The position numbers were made by a program, and so were the translations under genes. Below are positions 1 through 5,531 of a stretch of DNA of 5,531 bases, piece after piece; position 1 is the first letter of the stretch, and each line of letters opens with the position of its first letter. The stretch is from Lachnospiraceae bacterium (GTDB lineage Bacteria > Bacillota_A > Clostridia > Lachnospirales > Lachnospiraceae), in contig JAGDDC010000240.1 of the NCBI GenBank assembly GCA_017958245.1, forward strand, positions 1 to 5,531, read 5' to 3'. A model generated the notes under the pieces. The model was not told the DNA's origin, did not search any database, and saw only the letters and a list, made by a program, of their open reading frames with translations.

Positions 1-1604
1 AAAGTCATGAGCCAGAGTCTGTCCTCGCCGTCCGCCTCCTGCATGGCCTCACCGAGCTTCGTTTTGCAATCCTCTATGTGCTCAAACCACTCCTCTACGC
101 TATCGAAGCCCTCCGCGCTCTGCTCGATCTCGTCCGCGATCTTCAGCAGCTCGTCCTTGTCAATGCCCCTCTTTCCGGCATACTCCCCAAGATAGTCGTC
201 ATACCCCACGGCCCGCCTGATATAGCGGATCGCGGAGAGGGGACCGAGTTTTTTCAGAACTATTAAATCATACTTTAACTTATCAAGTTTCTCGACAACA
301 TAGGGCTTTTCGGCGTACATCTTCCTCAGTCCCTCGAGCGTGACCCTGTTGCCTGCAAGGCTCTCTCTTTTTATATAGCGAGCGGGCCTGTTGATGATCC
401 TCAGGGCGGCCTTCCTGTCGCCCTCTCCCCTGGCGATGTTTATATAGTCGAAGAAGTTCATGGCTATCCAGTGCGAGAAGACGCCCTTCATCCCGTCCTT
501 CATCCTGAAGGGCACGTTGTACTCCATGAGCTTCTCCGCGAGCGCTCCCGGCTGCATATTCGTCCTGTAGAGCACCGCCATGCGGTCGTAGGGCAGGCCG
601 AGGTCATGCTGACGGATCACGTCCCTGACTATCGCCTCGTTCTGCGTCCTCAGGTCGGAATACTCCCGTATGAAGACTTCTCCTCCGTCCCTGGCGGCCT
701 TCAGCTCCTTGTCGAAGCGGTTTTTGTTGTGTGCGATGAGCTTGGAGGCGGCGCCCAGTATGCGCGATCCGGACCGGTAGTTCCTGTCAAGCACCACTCT
801 TTTGCAGCCCTCGTGCTCCCTCTCGAAATTCAGCATAAAGGAGGGGCTTGCACCCCTGAAATGATATATCGACTGGTCGTCGTCCCCCACTATGAAGAGG
901 TTGTCCCTCTCGCCTGCTATGAGCTTTATGGTCTCGTACTGCAGCCTGTTTATGTCCTGAAACTCGTCGATGAGTATGTATTCGTACCTGCTCTGCCAGA
1001 ACTCGAGTATGTCCTTTCTGGCTGCGAGGAGATCCCTGCAGTACAGGACCATGTCGTCAAAGTCGATCTTCCCCATGGCGCGGACTCTCCTGTTGTACTC
1101 CGAGTAGACCTTCCTGAACTCGTCCTCCTTCAGGTTCACCGAGAAGTAGTGCTCCACGTCGATCCCGTCGCACTTTATCTTTCCTATCTCACTGCTCACG
1201 TCCCTCACCAGATCGCTGTCCTCGTTGCGGTCGGGGCTCAGGCCCTTTACTATGTCGTCCACGAGGGCGAACTTCTCCTCGTCCGCGAGGATGCTCGAAG
1301 CTTTGTAGTTGTATGCGTATCGGAGTATCTTGAAAAAGACCGCATGGAAGGTTCCGAAGTTTACGGCAAGGCTCTTTCCGCACCTTGCCTCGAAACGCTC
1401 CCTCATTTGCGTCGCGGCAGCGCGCGTGAAGGTTATGACAAGGATCTTCTCCGGTTCCGCCCCGCAGTTTTTGATCAGGTTCTCTATGCGGTTTACTATG
1501 ACAAAGGTCTTCCCCGATCCCGGTCCCGCGAGGACCATCATCGGACCTTTATTGTGACAGGCGGCAGCCGTCTGGCTGCCGTCCGATTGATGTCTTATGT
1601 TCAT
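1..1604 (-). CDS. UvrD/PcrA-like SF1A ATP-dependent DNA helicase, N-terminal part
   Basis: Cytoplasmic 3'-5' DNA helicase of the UvrD/Rep/PcrA family, which unwinds DNA in repair and replication restart. The first 534 residues are visible and the gene continues past the left edge. Motifs in order: Q-motif glutamine Q11 in a divergent context; Walker A GPGSGKT (27-33); motif Ia TFTRAAATQMRER (58-70); Walker B LIDEFQD (211-217); motif III VGDDDQSIYHFRGA (239-252); NYRS of motif IV (275-278). The visible end, LWLMT, matches the opening of motif V (LMTxHxxKGLE), so motifs V and VI should lie just outside. The ATG at 1602-1604 is chosen because an AAAGG ribosome binding site lies 6 nt upstream and a TAA closes the frame four codons before it. 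The start is compact, with only 10 residues before Q11. Residues 433-453 are encoded by an unusually AT-rich patch. The family is certain; whether this is the housekeeping PcrA or a shorter UvrD-like paralogue cannot be decided without the C-terminus. Confidence 0.95.
   Translation of the reverse strand, partial: MNIRHQSDGSQTAAACHNKGPMMVLAGPGSGKTFVIVNRIENLIKNCGAEPEKILVITFTRAAATQMRERFEARCGKSLAVNFGTFHAVFFKILRYAYNYKASSILADEEKFALVDDIVKGLSPDRNEDSDLVRDVSSEIGKIKCDGIDVEHYFSVNLKEDEFRKVYSEYNRRVRAMGKIDFDDMVLYCRDLLAARKDILEFWQSRYEYILIDEFQDINRLQYETIKLIAGERDNLFIVGDDDQSIYHFRGASPSFMLNFEREHEGCKRVVLDRNYRSGSRILGAASKLIAHNKNRFDKELKAARDGGEVFIREYSDLRTQNEAIVRDVIRQHDLGLPYDRMAVLYRTNMQPGALAEKLMEYNVPFRMKDGMKGVFSHWIAMNFFDYINIARGEGDRKAALRIINRPARYIKRESLAGNRVTLEGLRKMYAEKPYVVEKLDKLKYDLIVLKKLGPLSAIRYIRRAVGYDDYLGEYAGKRGIDKDELLKIADEIEQSAEGFDSVEEWFEHIEDCKTKLGEAMQEADGEDRLWLMT
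1562..1581 (-). other. Perfect hairpin inside the first codons of the helicase
   Basis: CGGCAGCC and GGCTGCCG form a perfect 8-bp GC-rich stem with a 4-nt loop. The element begins 20 nt after the last base of the start codon and covers codons 8-15, including the Q-motif glutamine. No U-run follows on either strand, so it is not a standard intrinsic terminator. It may affect translation of the helicase or be chance; the sequence alone cannot say. Confidence 0.45.
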
Positions 1605-1610
1605 TGGATA

Positions 1611-1615
1611 CCTTT
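1611..1615 (-). promoter_or_regulatory. Ribosome binding site of the helicase gene
   Basis: AAAGG on the minus strand, 6 nt before the ATG at 1604. It fixes the start, together with the in-frame TAA just upstream that excludes a longer N-terminus. Confidence 0.6.
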
Positions 1616-1630
1616 ATGGGATCGTGCCCT

Positions 1631-1656
1631 CGGCCTTTCGTGATGATCGAAAGCCG
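1631..1656 (-). other. Intercistronic hairpin between the DUF1846 gene and the helicase
   Basis: Nine base pairs (CGGC/GCCG and TTTCG/CGAAA) with one bulged C at 1635 and a 7-nt loop. It starts 5 nt after the DUF1846 stop codon on the transcribed strand. That position suits a terminator or an RNA-processing or stability hairpin. The bases after it on the minus strand (AGGGCACG) lack a U-run, so it is not called a terminator. Confidence 0.4.
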
Positions 1657-1661
1657 TGTGA

Positions 1662-2243
1662 TCACCCGTGGTAGAGCTTTTTGGTCTGATATTGCGGATC
1701 GCAGGTCACGTTTACGCCGAGCTTTCTGAAGACTCCCGAATCCACTGCCGAGAGGATCACGCTCGAGTGGAGCTCGCTGCCCTTTAAGTGCTCGAGCTGC
1801 TCCAGCGCCTTTGCCGCGTGGTCGTCAGTGATCGCACAGATCGAGAGGGCTATGAGGAGCTCGTCTATGTGCAGCCTCGGGTTGTGCCCGCCGAGCCTGT
1901 CTACCTTGAGTTTCTGTATAGGTTCGATGATCGAGGGCGGGATCAGCTTGATCTCGTCGTCTATATCCGCCATCGCCTTGAGCGCGTTGATCAAAGCGGC
2001 AGATGTCGCTCCGAGCAGCGAGCTCGTCTTTCCCGTCACGATCCTTCCGTCGGGAAGCTCGATCGCAGCGCCGGGCTGTCCGTTGCGGCACGCGATTATG
2101 TCGGCGGCCGCTATGACCGGTCTGTCTGATACAGTGATCCCGGCCTTCTTCATGAGAAGCTCGAGCTTCACGATCTGCTCGTCGTCGCTCTCTCCCTTGC
2201 GCTTGCCGCAGAGAGCCGCGTAATACCTTCTTATGATCTCCGC
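1662..2243 (-). CDS. DUF1846 family protein, C-terminal part downstream of the TAG
   Basis: The 193 codons after the TAG continue the family without loss or gain: EIIRRYY at the second codon, then ELPDGRIVTGK, ALINALKAMADI, GGHNPRLHIDELL and KLGVNVTCDPQYQ, ending at TGA. If made separately it would need an internal start. The first candidate is GTG at 2169-2171, giving 169 aa, but only a weak GAG lies at suitable spacing before it; the better GGGAGAG is about 18 nt away. Independent translation is therefore poorly supported, and this is most likely the far half of the interrupted gene. Confidence 0.55.
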   Translation of the reverse strand, partial: AEIIRRYYAALCGKRKGESDDEQIVKLELLMKKAGITVSDRPVIAAADIIACRNGQPGAAIELPDGRIVTGKTSSLLGATSAALINALKAMADIDDEIKLIPPSIIEPIQKLKVDRLGGHNPRLHIDELLIALSICAITDDHAAKALEQLEHLKGSELHSSVILSAVDSGVFRKLGVNVTCDPQYQTKKLYHG

Positions 2244-2246
2244 CTA
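2244..2246 (-). other. In-frame TAG codon, position 301 of the DUF1846 gene
   Basis: On the minus strand the frame reads GCT GCC TAG GCG GAG ATC ATA. In the streptococcal homologue as I remember it, the aligned residue is lysine in ASKQEIIRRYY, so AAG to TAG by one substitution would explain it. The other coding regions visible here contain no in-frame TAG. Confidence 0.9.
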
Positions 2247-3146
2247 GGCAGCCATGGAGACCGCCTCGTCGTCGATGATGCACTCCCTGATCATGTTGAC
2301 GCCCATATCGGTGGGCGACTTGTAGGGCGAACCGCCCATGATCTCCTCAAACATCGCGTTGAGTACGGGGAAGACCTCGACGTCGCGGTTGTAATTGACT
2401 GTCGACACCCCGTAAGCCTCGAGGTGGAAGGGATCGATCATGTTGACGTCGTTCAAGTCAGCGGTCGCAGCCTCGTAGGCTATGTTGACCGGGTGGTTCA
2501 AGGGAAGGTTCCAGACCGGGAAGGTCTCGAACTTCGCGTATCCCGCGTGGACCCCTCTCTTGCTCTCATGGTATATCTGCGAGAGGCAGGTCGCCATCTT
2601 TCCGCTCCCGGGCCCGGGCGCAGTGACTACGACGAGAGGCTTCTCAGTCTCTATATAGTCGTTCTTTCCGAAGCCGTCGTCTCCCACTATGAGGGGGAGG
2701 TTCGACGGGTATCCCTGTATGGGATAATGCCTGTATACCTTGAGCCCAAGTGCCTCAAGCTTCTTCTGATAAGCGTCCGCTCCGGGCTGGTCGTTGAACT
2801 GGGTGAGCACGACGCTCCCCACGTAGAGCCCGTAACCCCTGAAAGCGTCTATGAGCCGAAGGACGTCCATGTCGTAGGTGATCCCGAGATCGCCCCTCAC
2901 CTTGTTCTTCTCTATGTCATTTGCGTTGATCGCGATGACGATCTCTACCTGATCCTTGAGCTTGGTCAGCATGTTGATCTTGCTGTCCGGCGCGAAACCC
3001 GGAAGCACGCGGGAAGCGTGGAAATCATCGAAGAGCTTCCCCCCGAACTCCAGATAGAGCTTGCCGCCGAAGCTCTCTATCCTCTCCTTTATCTTCTCAG
3101 ACTGTATCTTCAGATACTTCTCGTTGTCATAACCTATCTTGTACAT
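2244..3146 (-). CDS. DUF1846 family protein, N-terminal 300-residue part as literally translated
   Basis: Under the standard code translation stops at TAG after 300 residues, ending in DDEAVSMAA. This piece keeps the Rossmann-like N-terminal region and the APGPGSGK loop (176-183), followed by conserved-looking stretches [17 protein letters not shown] (205-221) and [12 protein letters not shown] (235-246). It lacks roughly the last 40 percent of the normal protein, so a functional truncated product is doubtful. Codon use looks like that of the neighbours, with many ATC, ATA and AGG codons, and nothing suggests transfer. Confidence 0.75.
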   Translation of the reverse strand: MYKIGYDNEKYLKIQSEKIKERIESFGGKLYLEFGGKLFDDFHASRVLPGFAPDSKINMLTKLKDQVEIVIAINANDIEKNKVRGDLGITYDMDVLRLIDAFRGYGLYVGSVVLTQFNDQPGADAYQKKLEALGLKVYRHYPIQGYPSNLPLIVGDDGFGKNDYIETEKPLVVVTAPGPGSGKMATCLSQIYHESKRGVHAGYAKFETFPVWNLPLNHPVNIAYEAATADLNDVNMIDPFHLEAYGVSTVNYNRDVEVFPVLNAMFEEIMGGSPYKSPTDMGVNMIRECIIDDEAVSMAA

Positions 3147-3150
3147 AACC

Positions 3151-3226
3151 GTTGCCTAACCGCAGGCAAATGATCCTTCCGCGCCTTTGCGGTGTGTCTG
3201 ATGGCGTGCCTGCTCTGCCGTCAGAC
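3151..3226 (-). promoter_or_regulatory. Structured leader between gltX and the DUF1846 gene
   Basis: The 93-nt gap contains two clear inverted repeats. The first (3196-3226) pairs GTCTGATGGC with GCCGTCAGAC around an 11-nt loop: 10 bp with one G·U when read on the plus strand, and one C·A mismatch on the minus strand. The second (3152-3169) is a perfect 6-bp TTGCCT/AGGCAA stem with a 6-nt loop. It lies 5 nt from the DUF1846 start and contains the only Shine-Dalgarno-like AGG. An alternative pairing (CCGCA/TGCGG plus GGC/GCC, 3160-3192) would compete with the second stem. There is no U-run after these on the minus strand. I recognise no known riboswitch class. Confidence 0.35.
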
Positions 3227-3239
3227 CGGAACCCCTGTG

Positions 3240-4715
3240 TTACGCCTGCTCTGCCTCAAGGAGAGCGATACCCTTCCTGATCCTTGCAAGCGACTCTTCC
3301 TTGCCGAGTATCTCCATGATCTCATAAGGGCCTCCCGGAGTCACCTGCTTGCCCGAAACGGCGGTCCTCACGGGCCACAGAGCCTGACCGTTCTTCACGC
3401 CCTTCTCAGCGACGTAATCCATGAGAAGCTTCTCGATCCCGTCCTTGGAGTAATCATCCGTCGCTTCAAGCCTCGGAAGGAGCTCCTTTAAGACACCGAG
3501 AGAAGACTCTTTCGTGGTCTTCATCTTCTTGTGCTCATACAGAGCCGTGTCGTACTCGGGAAGCGCGTCAAAGAAATCGATCTTCTCCGCTATGTCGCAG
3601 AGCGTCTCGATGCGCGTCTTCACAAGGTCCGCGATCTTCCTTGCGTCATAGTCCTTCGTCACGGCCTTCTTTATGTACGGTGTGGCGAGCTCATAGAACT
3701 TCTCGTTGTCCATGCGCTTTATATACTCGCCGTTCATCCATCTGAGCTTGTTCATGTCAAAGACTGAGGGGGATTTGTTGATCTTCGTGTAATCAAACTC
3801 CTTCACGAGCTCCTCGAGCGAGAAGATCTCCTCATCCGTGCCGGTGCTCCACCCAAGGAGCGCCATGAAGTTCACGATCGCCTCGACCACGAAGCCCTGA
3901 TCCAGCAGATCCTCAAATGATGAATGTCCGCTTCTCTTTGACAGCTTCTGATGCTCCTCGTTCGTGATCAGCGGGCAGTGCACATACACAGGCTCCTCCC
4001 AGCCGAAAGCCTTGTACAGCAGCGTGTACTTTGGCGTCGAGGAAAGGTACTCATTTCCCCTCACAACATGAGTTATGTTCATGAGGTGGTCGTCTATTAC
4101 ATTGGCAAAATTGTAGGTCGGATAGCCGTCGGACTTGATGAGGATCATGTCGTCCAGCTCCTCGTTCTCCACGGTGATCTCGCCGTAGATCGCGTCCTTG
4201 AAGGAAGTTGTCCCGGTCGTGGGAACGTTCTGCCTGATGACGTAGGGCATACCCTTGGCGAGGTTTGCCTCCACCTCCTCCTTTGACAGGTGCAGGCAAT
4301 GCTTGTCGTACTTCGCGACTTCCTTGGTCTCCCCGTCCTCCGAGGTGACCGAACTCTTCAGGGACTCAAGTCTCTCCTTTGTGCAGAAACAGTAGTAAGC
4401 GTCACCCTGCTCAACGAGCTTCTTTGCGTACTCGAGGTAAATGCCCGACTTCATCCTCTCGCTCTGGACGTAAGGCCCGAAGCCGCCGTCCTTGTCAGGC
4501 CCCTCGTCGTGGATCAGGCCGGTCTTCCTGAGCGTATCGTAAATGATGTCCACGGCGCCCTCTACATATCTCTCCTGATCTGTGTCCTCGATCCTCAGGA
4601 TGAAATCTCCGCCCTCGTGCTTCGCTATGAGGTACTCGTAGAGCGCAGTCCTAAGATTCCCTACATGCATTCTCCCCGTAGGGCTCGGAGCAAAGCGTGT
4701 TCTCACTTTTGCCAT
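3240..4715 (-). CDS. gltX: Glutamyl-tRNA synthetase
   Basis: Cytoplasmic class I aminoacyl-tRNA synthetase that charges tRNA(Glu) with glutamate using ATP. Complete, 491 aa, a normal bacterial length. The Rossmann catalytic domain opens with [12 protein letters not shown], carrying the HIGH-type motif HVGN (17-20), then [10 protein letters not shown] (41-50). A C-x-C-x28-C-x-H set (C109, C111, C140, H142) matches the zinc-binding site known in several bacterial Glu[18 protein letters not shown] (219-234) and the KMSKS-type loop KLSKR (257-261) complete the active site. Residues from about 330 on are the helical anticodon-binding region, ending in [10 protein letters not shown] and [15 protein letters not shown]. 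Firmicutes usually have a non-discriminating GluRS that also makes Glu-tRNA(Gln) for GatCAB; I infer that here but cannot read it from the residues. The ATG at 4715 has a strong AGAGGA 7 nt upstream. The gene ends with TAA and has no in-frame TAG. Confidence 0.98.
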   Translation of the reverse strand: MAKVRTRFAPSPTGRMHVGNLRTALYEYLIAKHEGGDFILRIEDTDQERYVEGAVDIIYDTLRKTGLIHDEGPDKDGGFGPYVQSERMKSGIYLEYAKKLVEQGDAYYCFCTKERLESLKSSVTSEDGETKEVAKYDKHCLHLSKEEVEANLAKGMPYVIRQNVPTTGTTSFKDAIYGEITVENEELDDMILIKSDGYPTYNFANVIDDHLMNITHVVRGNEYLSSTPKYTLLYKAFGWEEPVYVHCPLITNEEHQKLSKRSGHSSFEDLLDQGFVVEAIVNFMALLGWSTGTDEEIFSLEELVKEFDYTKINKSPSVFDMNKLRWMNGEYIKRMDNEKFYELATPYIKKAVTKDYDARKIADLVKTRIETLCDIAEKIDFFDALPEYDTALYEHKKMKTTKESSLGVLKELLPRLEATDDYSKDGIEKLLMDYVAEKGVKNGQALWPVRTAVSGKQVTPGGPYEIMEILGKEESLARIRKGIALLEAEQA

Positions 4716-4722
4716 TGTTAAA

Positions 4723-4728
4723 TCCTCT
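4723..4728 (-). promoter_or_regulatory. Ribosome binding site of gltX
   Basis: AGAGGA on the minus strand, 7 nt before the ATG at 4715. It is the strongest Shine-Dalgarno sequence in the window, and it suggests gltX is translated independently of the upstream kinase gene. Confidence 0.75.
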
Positions 4729-4742
4729 TTTCATTTTATATT

Positions 4743-4785
4743 CACGGGCTTGGACCCCGCGCGAACAGGGCCTTCCGTGTTTTTT
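4743..4785 (+). terminator. Possible intrinsic terminator oriented on the plus strand
   Basis: Read on the plus strand, CACGG (4743-4747) pairs with CCGTG (4775-4779). An inner stem of GG and CCC pairs with GGG and CC (4752-4757 with 4768-4772, one bulged A). Six Ts follow directly (4780-4785). The stem has an internal loop, so it is imperfect. Both flanking genes are on the minus strand, where the hairpin is preceded by As and not followed by Us. It would therefore stop antisense transcription running out of gltX rather than end the kinase mRNA. Confidence 0.3.
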
Positions 4786-5531
4786 ATATGTACTTCCTCA
4801 TCATCTCGTATAGCTTGTCAAACTCGATAGGCTTCGCGAGATGCGCGTCCATGCCGGCCTCCACCGCCCGGACCGCGTCTGCCGAGAAAGCGTTGGCCGT
4901 GAGCGCGACGATCGGTATGCCCATCGCGTAATCCGTGCCGAGCGCCCTTATGGCCATGGTCGTCTCATATCCGTCGAGCTCAGGCATCTGTATATCCATG
5001 AGTATCATGTCATAGAATCCCGGTTCGGAAGCTTTGAACATGTCAAATGCCTCCCTCCCGTCGTGCGCCCTGTCTATCAGCGCGCCGGTGTTTCCTATGA
5101 TCTCCAGCGCGATCTCCGCGTTCAGGTCGTTGTCCTCAGCGAGCAGAAGCCTCTTTCCCGTGAAATCCGCCTCAGCCCCGTCCCCTGCGGGAACATCCTC
5201 GTCGTTCTTCAGGGTCTTCTTGAGGCAGTCAAAGAGACTGCTCTGGAAGACCGGCTCGCTCAGGCACATGGTAGCGCCCGATTCCGAGGCCTTCTGCAGC
5301 TGGACTACGTCGTTCTGTCCGAGTGTCATGACGATCGGCGCAGTGAGCTTCAACTGTCCTCTGAGCGCCCTCAGCACGCCGAAGCCGTCCGCCCTCTTGT
5401 AGGTACTCTTTATGAAGACTATCGAGGGGTCCTTGGCGTGCTTGTGTGCGAGCTCAAGGTATCTGAAAGCCTCAGCGAGATCTCCTATCACCGTGCACGC
5501 GACGCCGACCCTCTCAAGGTACTCCTTTATG
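4784..5531 (-). CDS. C-terminal part of a hybrid sensor kinase or multi-receiver protein (pseudo-receiver plus receiver)
   Basis: Signal transduction protein of a phosphorelay. The frame is open through the right edge, adding 13 full codons beyond the GTG at 5491, so this is the 3' end of a larger gene. Residues below count from that GTG as 1; it is probably internal. Residues 1-93 resemble a degenerate receiver: in FIKSTYKRADGFGVLR the phospho-acceptor position holds K28, and the conserved lysine of the K-P pair is E79 (SEP). Residues 113-235 are a complete receiver: acidic pocket AEDN (118-121), phospho-acceptor D166 in MDIQMPELDG, T198-A199 in ALTAN, and K220-P221. The protein ends with the receiver, with no HPt domain after it. 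REC-REC tails of this kind are typical of hybrid histidine kinases, which would put PAS/HisKA/HATPase regions beyond the edge, but that part is not seen. It ends with TAA, 68 nt before gltX. Confidence 0.9.
   Translation of the reverse strand, partial: IKEYLERVGVACTVIGDLAEAFRYLELAHKHAKDPSIVFIKSTYKRADGFGVLRALRGQLKLTAPIVMTLGQNDVVQLQKASESGATMCLSEPVFQSSLFDCLKKTLKNDEDVPAGDGAEADFTGKRLLLAEDNDLNAEIALEIIGNTGALIDRAHDGREAFDMFKASEPGFYDMILMDIQMPELDGYETTMAIRALGTDYAMGIPIVALTANAFSADAVRAVEAGMDAHLAKPIEFDKLYEMMRKYI

Larger units (their letters stand above)
1662..3146 (-). pseudogene. DUF1846 (UPF0371) family gene interrupted by one in-frame TAG
   Basis: One 495-codon reading frame from the ATG at 3146 to the TGA at 1662-1664, broken only by TAG at codon 301 (2244-2246). 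Both sides are in the same frame and both match DUF1846: the N-terminal side has [22 protein letters not shown] (residues 29-50) and a P-loop-like APGPGSGK (176-183); the C-terminal side has EIIRRYY right after the stop, ELPDGRIVTGK, NPRLH and LKGSE. With one residue at the TAG the product is 494 aa, the length I recall for streptococcal UPF0371 proteins, so no indel is needed. The family's biochemical role is not established; the glycine-rich loop suggests nucleotide binding. A TAG four codons upstream closes the frame, which makes the ATG at 3146 the first start. No strong ribosome binding site is visible. Alternatives to a pseudogene are a sequencing error or productive readthrough; the bases cannot separate these. 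Confidence 0.8.

Noticed and set aside
471..1643. A 390-codon open frame on the plus strand opposite the helicase
   Set aside because: The opposite strand carries an unmistakable helicase with all expected motifs. The plus-strand product has no recognisable family and reflects the scarcity of codons that give antisense stops.
2244..2246. Genome-wide TAG-to-glutamine reassignment
   Set aside because: The visible helicase has about a dozen glutamines, all encoded by CAG or CAA. No TAG occurs inside the other three genes.
1825..2283. A minus-strand open frame crossing the TAG position in another phase, considered as a frameshift product
   Set aside because: Its product is Arg/His/Gly-rich with no family resemblance. 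The DUF1846 similarity on both sides of the TAG lies in one and the same frame, so no frameshift is needed.
2424..3173. A 249-codon plus-strand open frame opposite the DUF1846 gene
   Set aside because: Its composition is that of an antisense shadow, rich in Val, Leu and Arg, with no domain; the minus-strand frame is a known family.
4733..4740. TATAAAAT on the minus strand upstream of gltX as a -10 promoter box
   Set aside because: The sequence 17 nt upstream (GCGCGG) does not resemble a -35 box. A dedicated gltX promoter here is possible but not supported.

Overview
The window holds four genes, all read on the minus strand, and it is almost entirely coding. In transcription order (right to left) they are: the C-terminal end of a hybrid two-component kinase or receiver protein (runs off the right edge); gltX, glutamyl-tRNA synthetase (complete); a DUF1846/UPF0371 family gene of 495 codons interrupted by one in-frame TAG; and the N-terminal 534 residues of a UvrD/PcrA-like SF1A DNA helicase (runs off the left edge just as motif V begins). 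The gaps are 68, 93 and 57 nt. No stretch over 300 bases lacks a gene. I see no tRNA, rRNA, CRISPR array, insertion sequence or prophage signature.

The organism is most likely an anaerobic Firmicute of the class Clostridia. DUF1846 proteins of this type are common in Firmicutes, the helicase N-terminus (GPMMVLAGPGSGKT) has the clostridial form, and GltX is plainly bacterial. The DNA is moderately GC-rich, but the genes use many ATA (Ile) and AGG (Arg) codons. I cannot place the family from sequence alone.

The genes do not form an obvious pathway: signalling, tRNA charging, an uncharacterised P-loop-like protein, and a repair-type helicase. Co-orientation and short gaps allow partial co-transcription, but the gaps contain hairpins and gltX has its own strong ribosome binding site, so several units are possible.

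The most notable point is the DUF1846 gene. Both halves lie in the same frame, family sequence resumes directly after the TAG, and the full-length product would be 494 residues, the size I recall for the family. A recent nonsense mutation, a sequencing error or readthrough could each explain it. The other three reading frames contain no in-frame TAG, which argues against wholesale TAG reassignment. I found no clear evidence of a new multi-gene system; the remaining observations are small RNA-structure and domain-level oddities.
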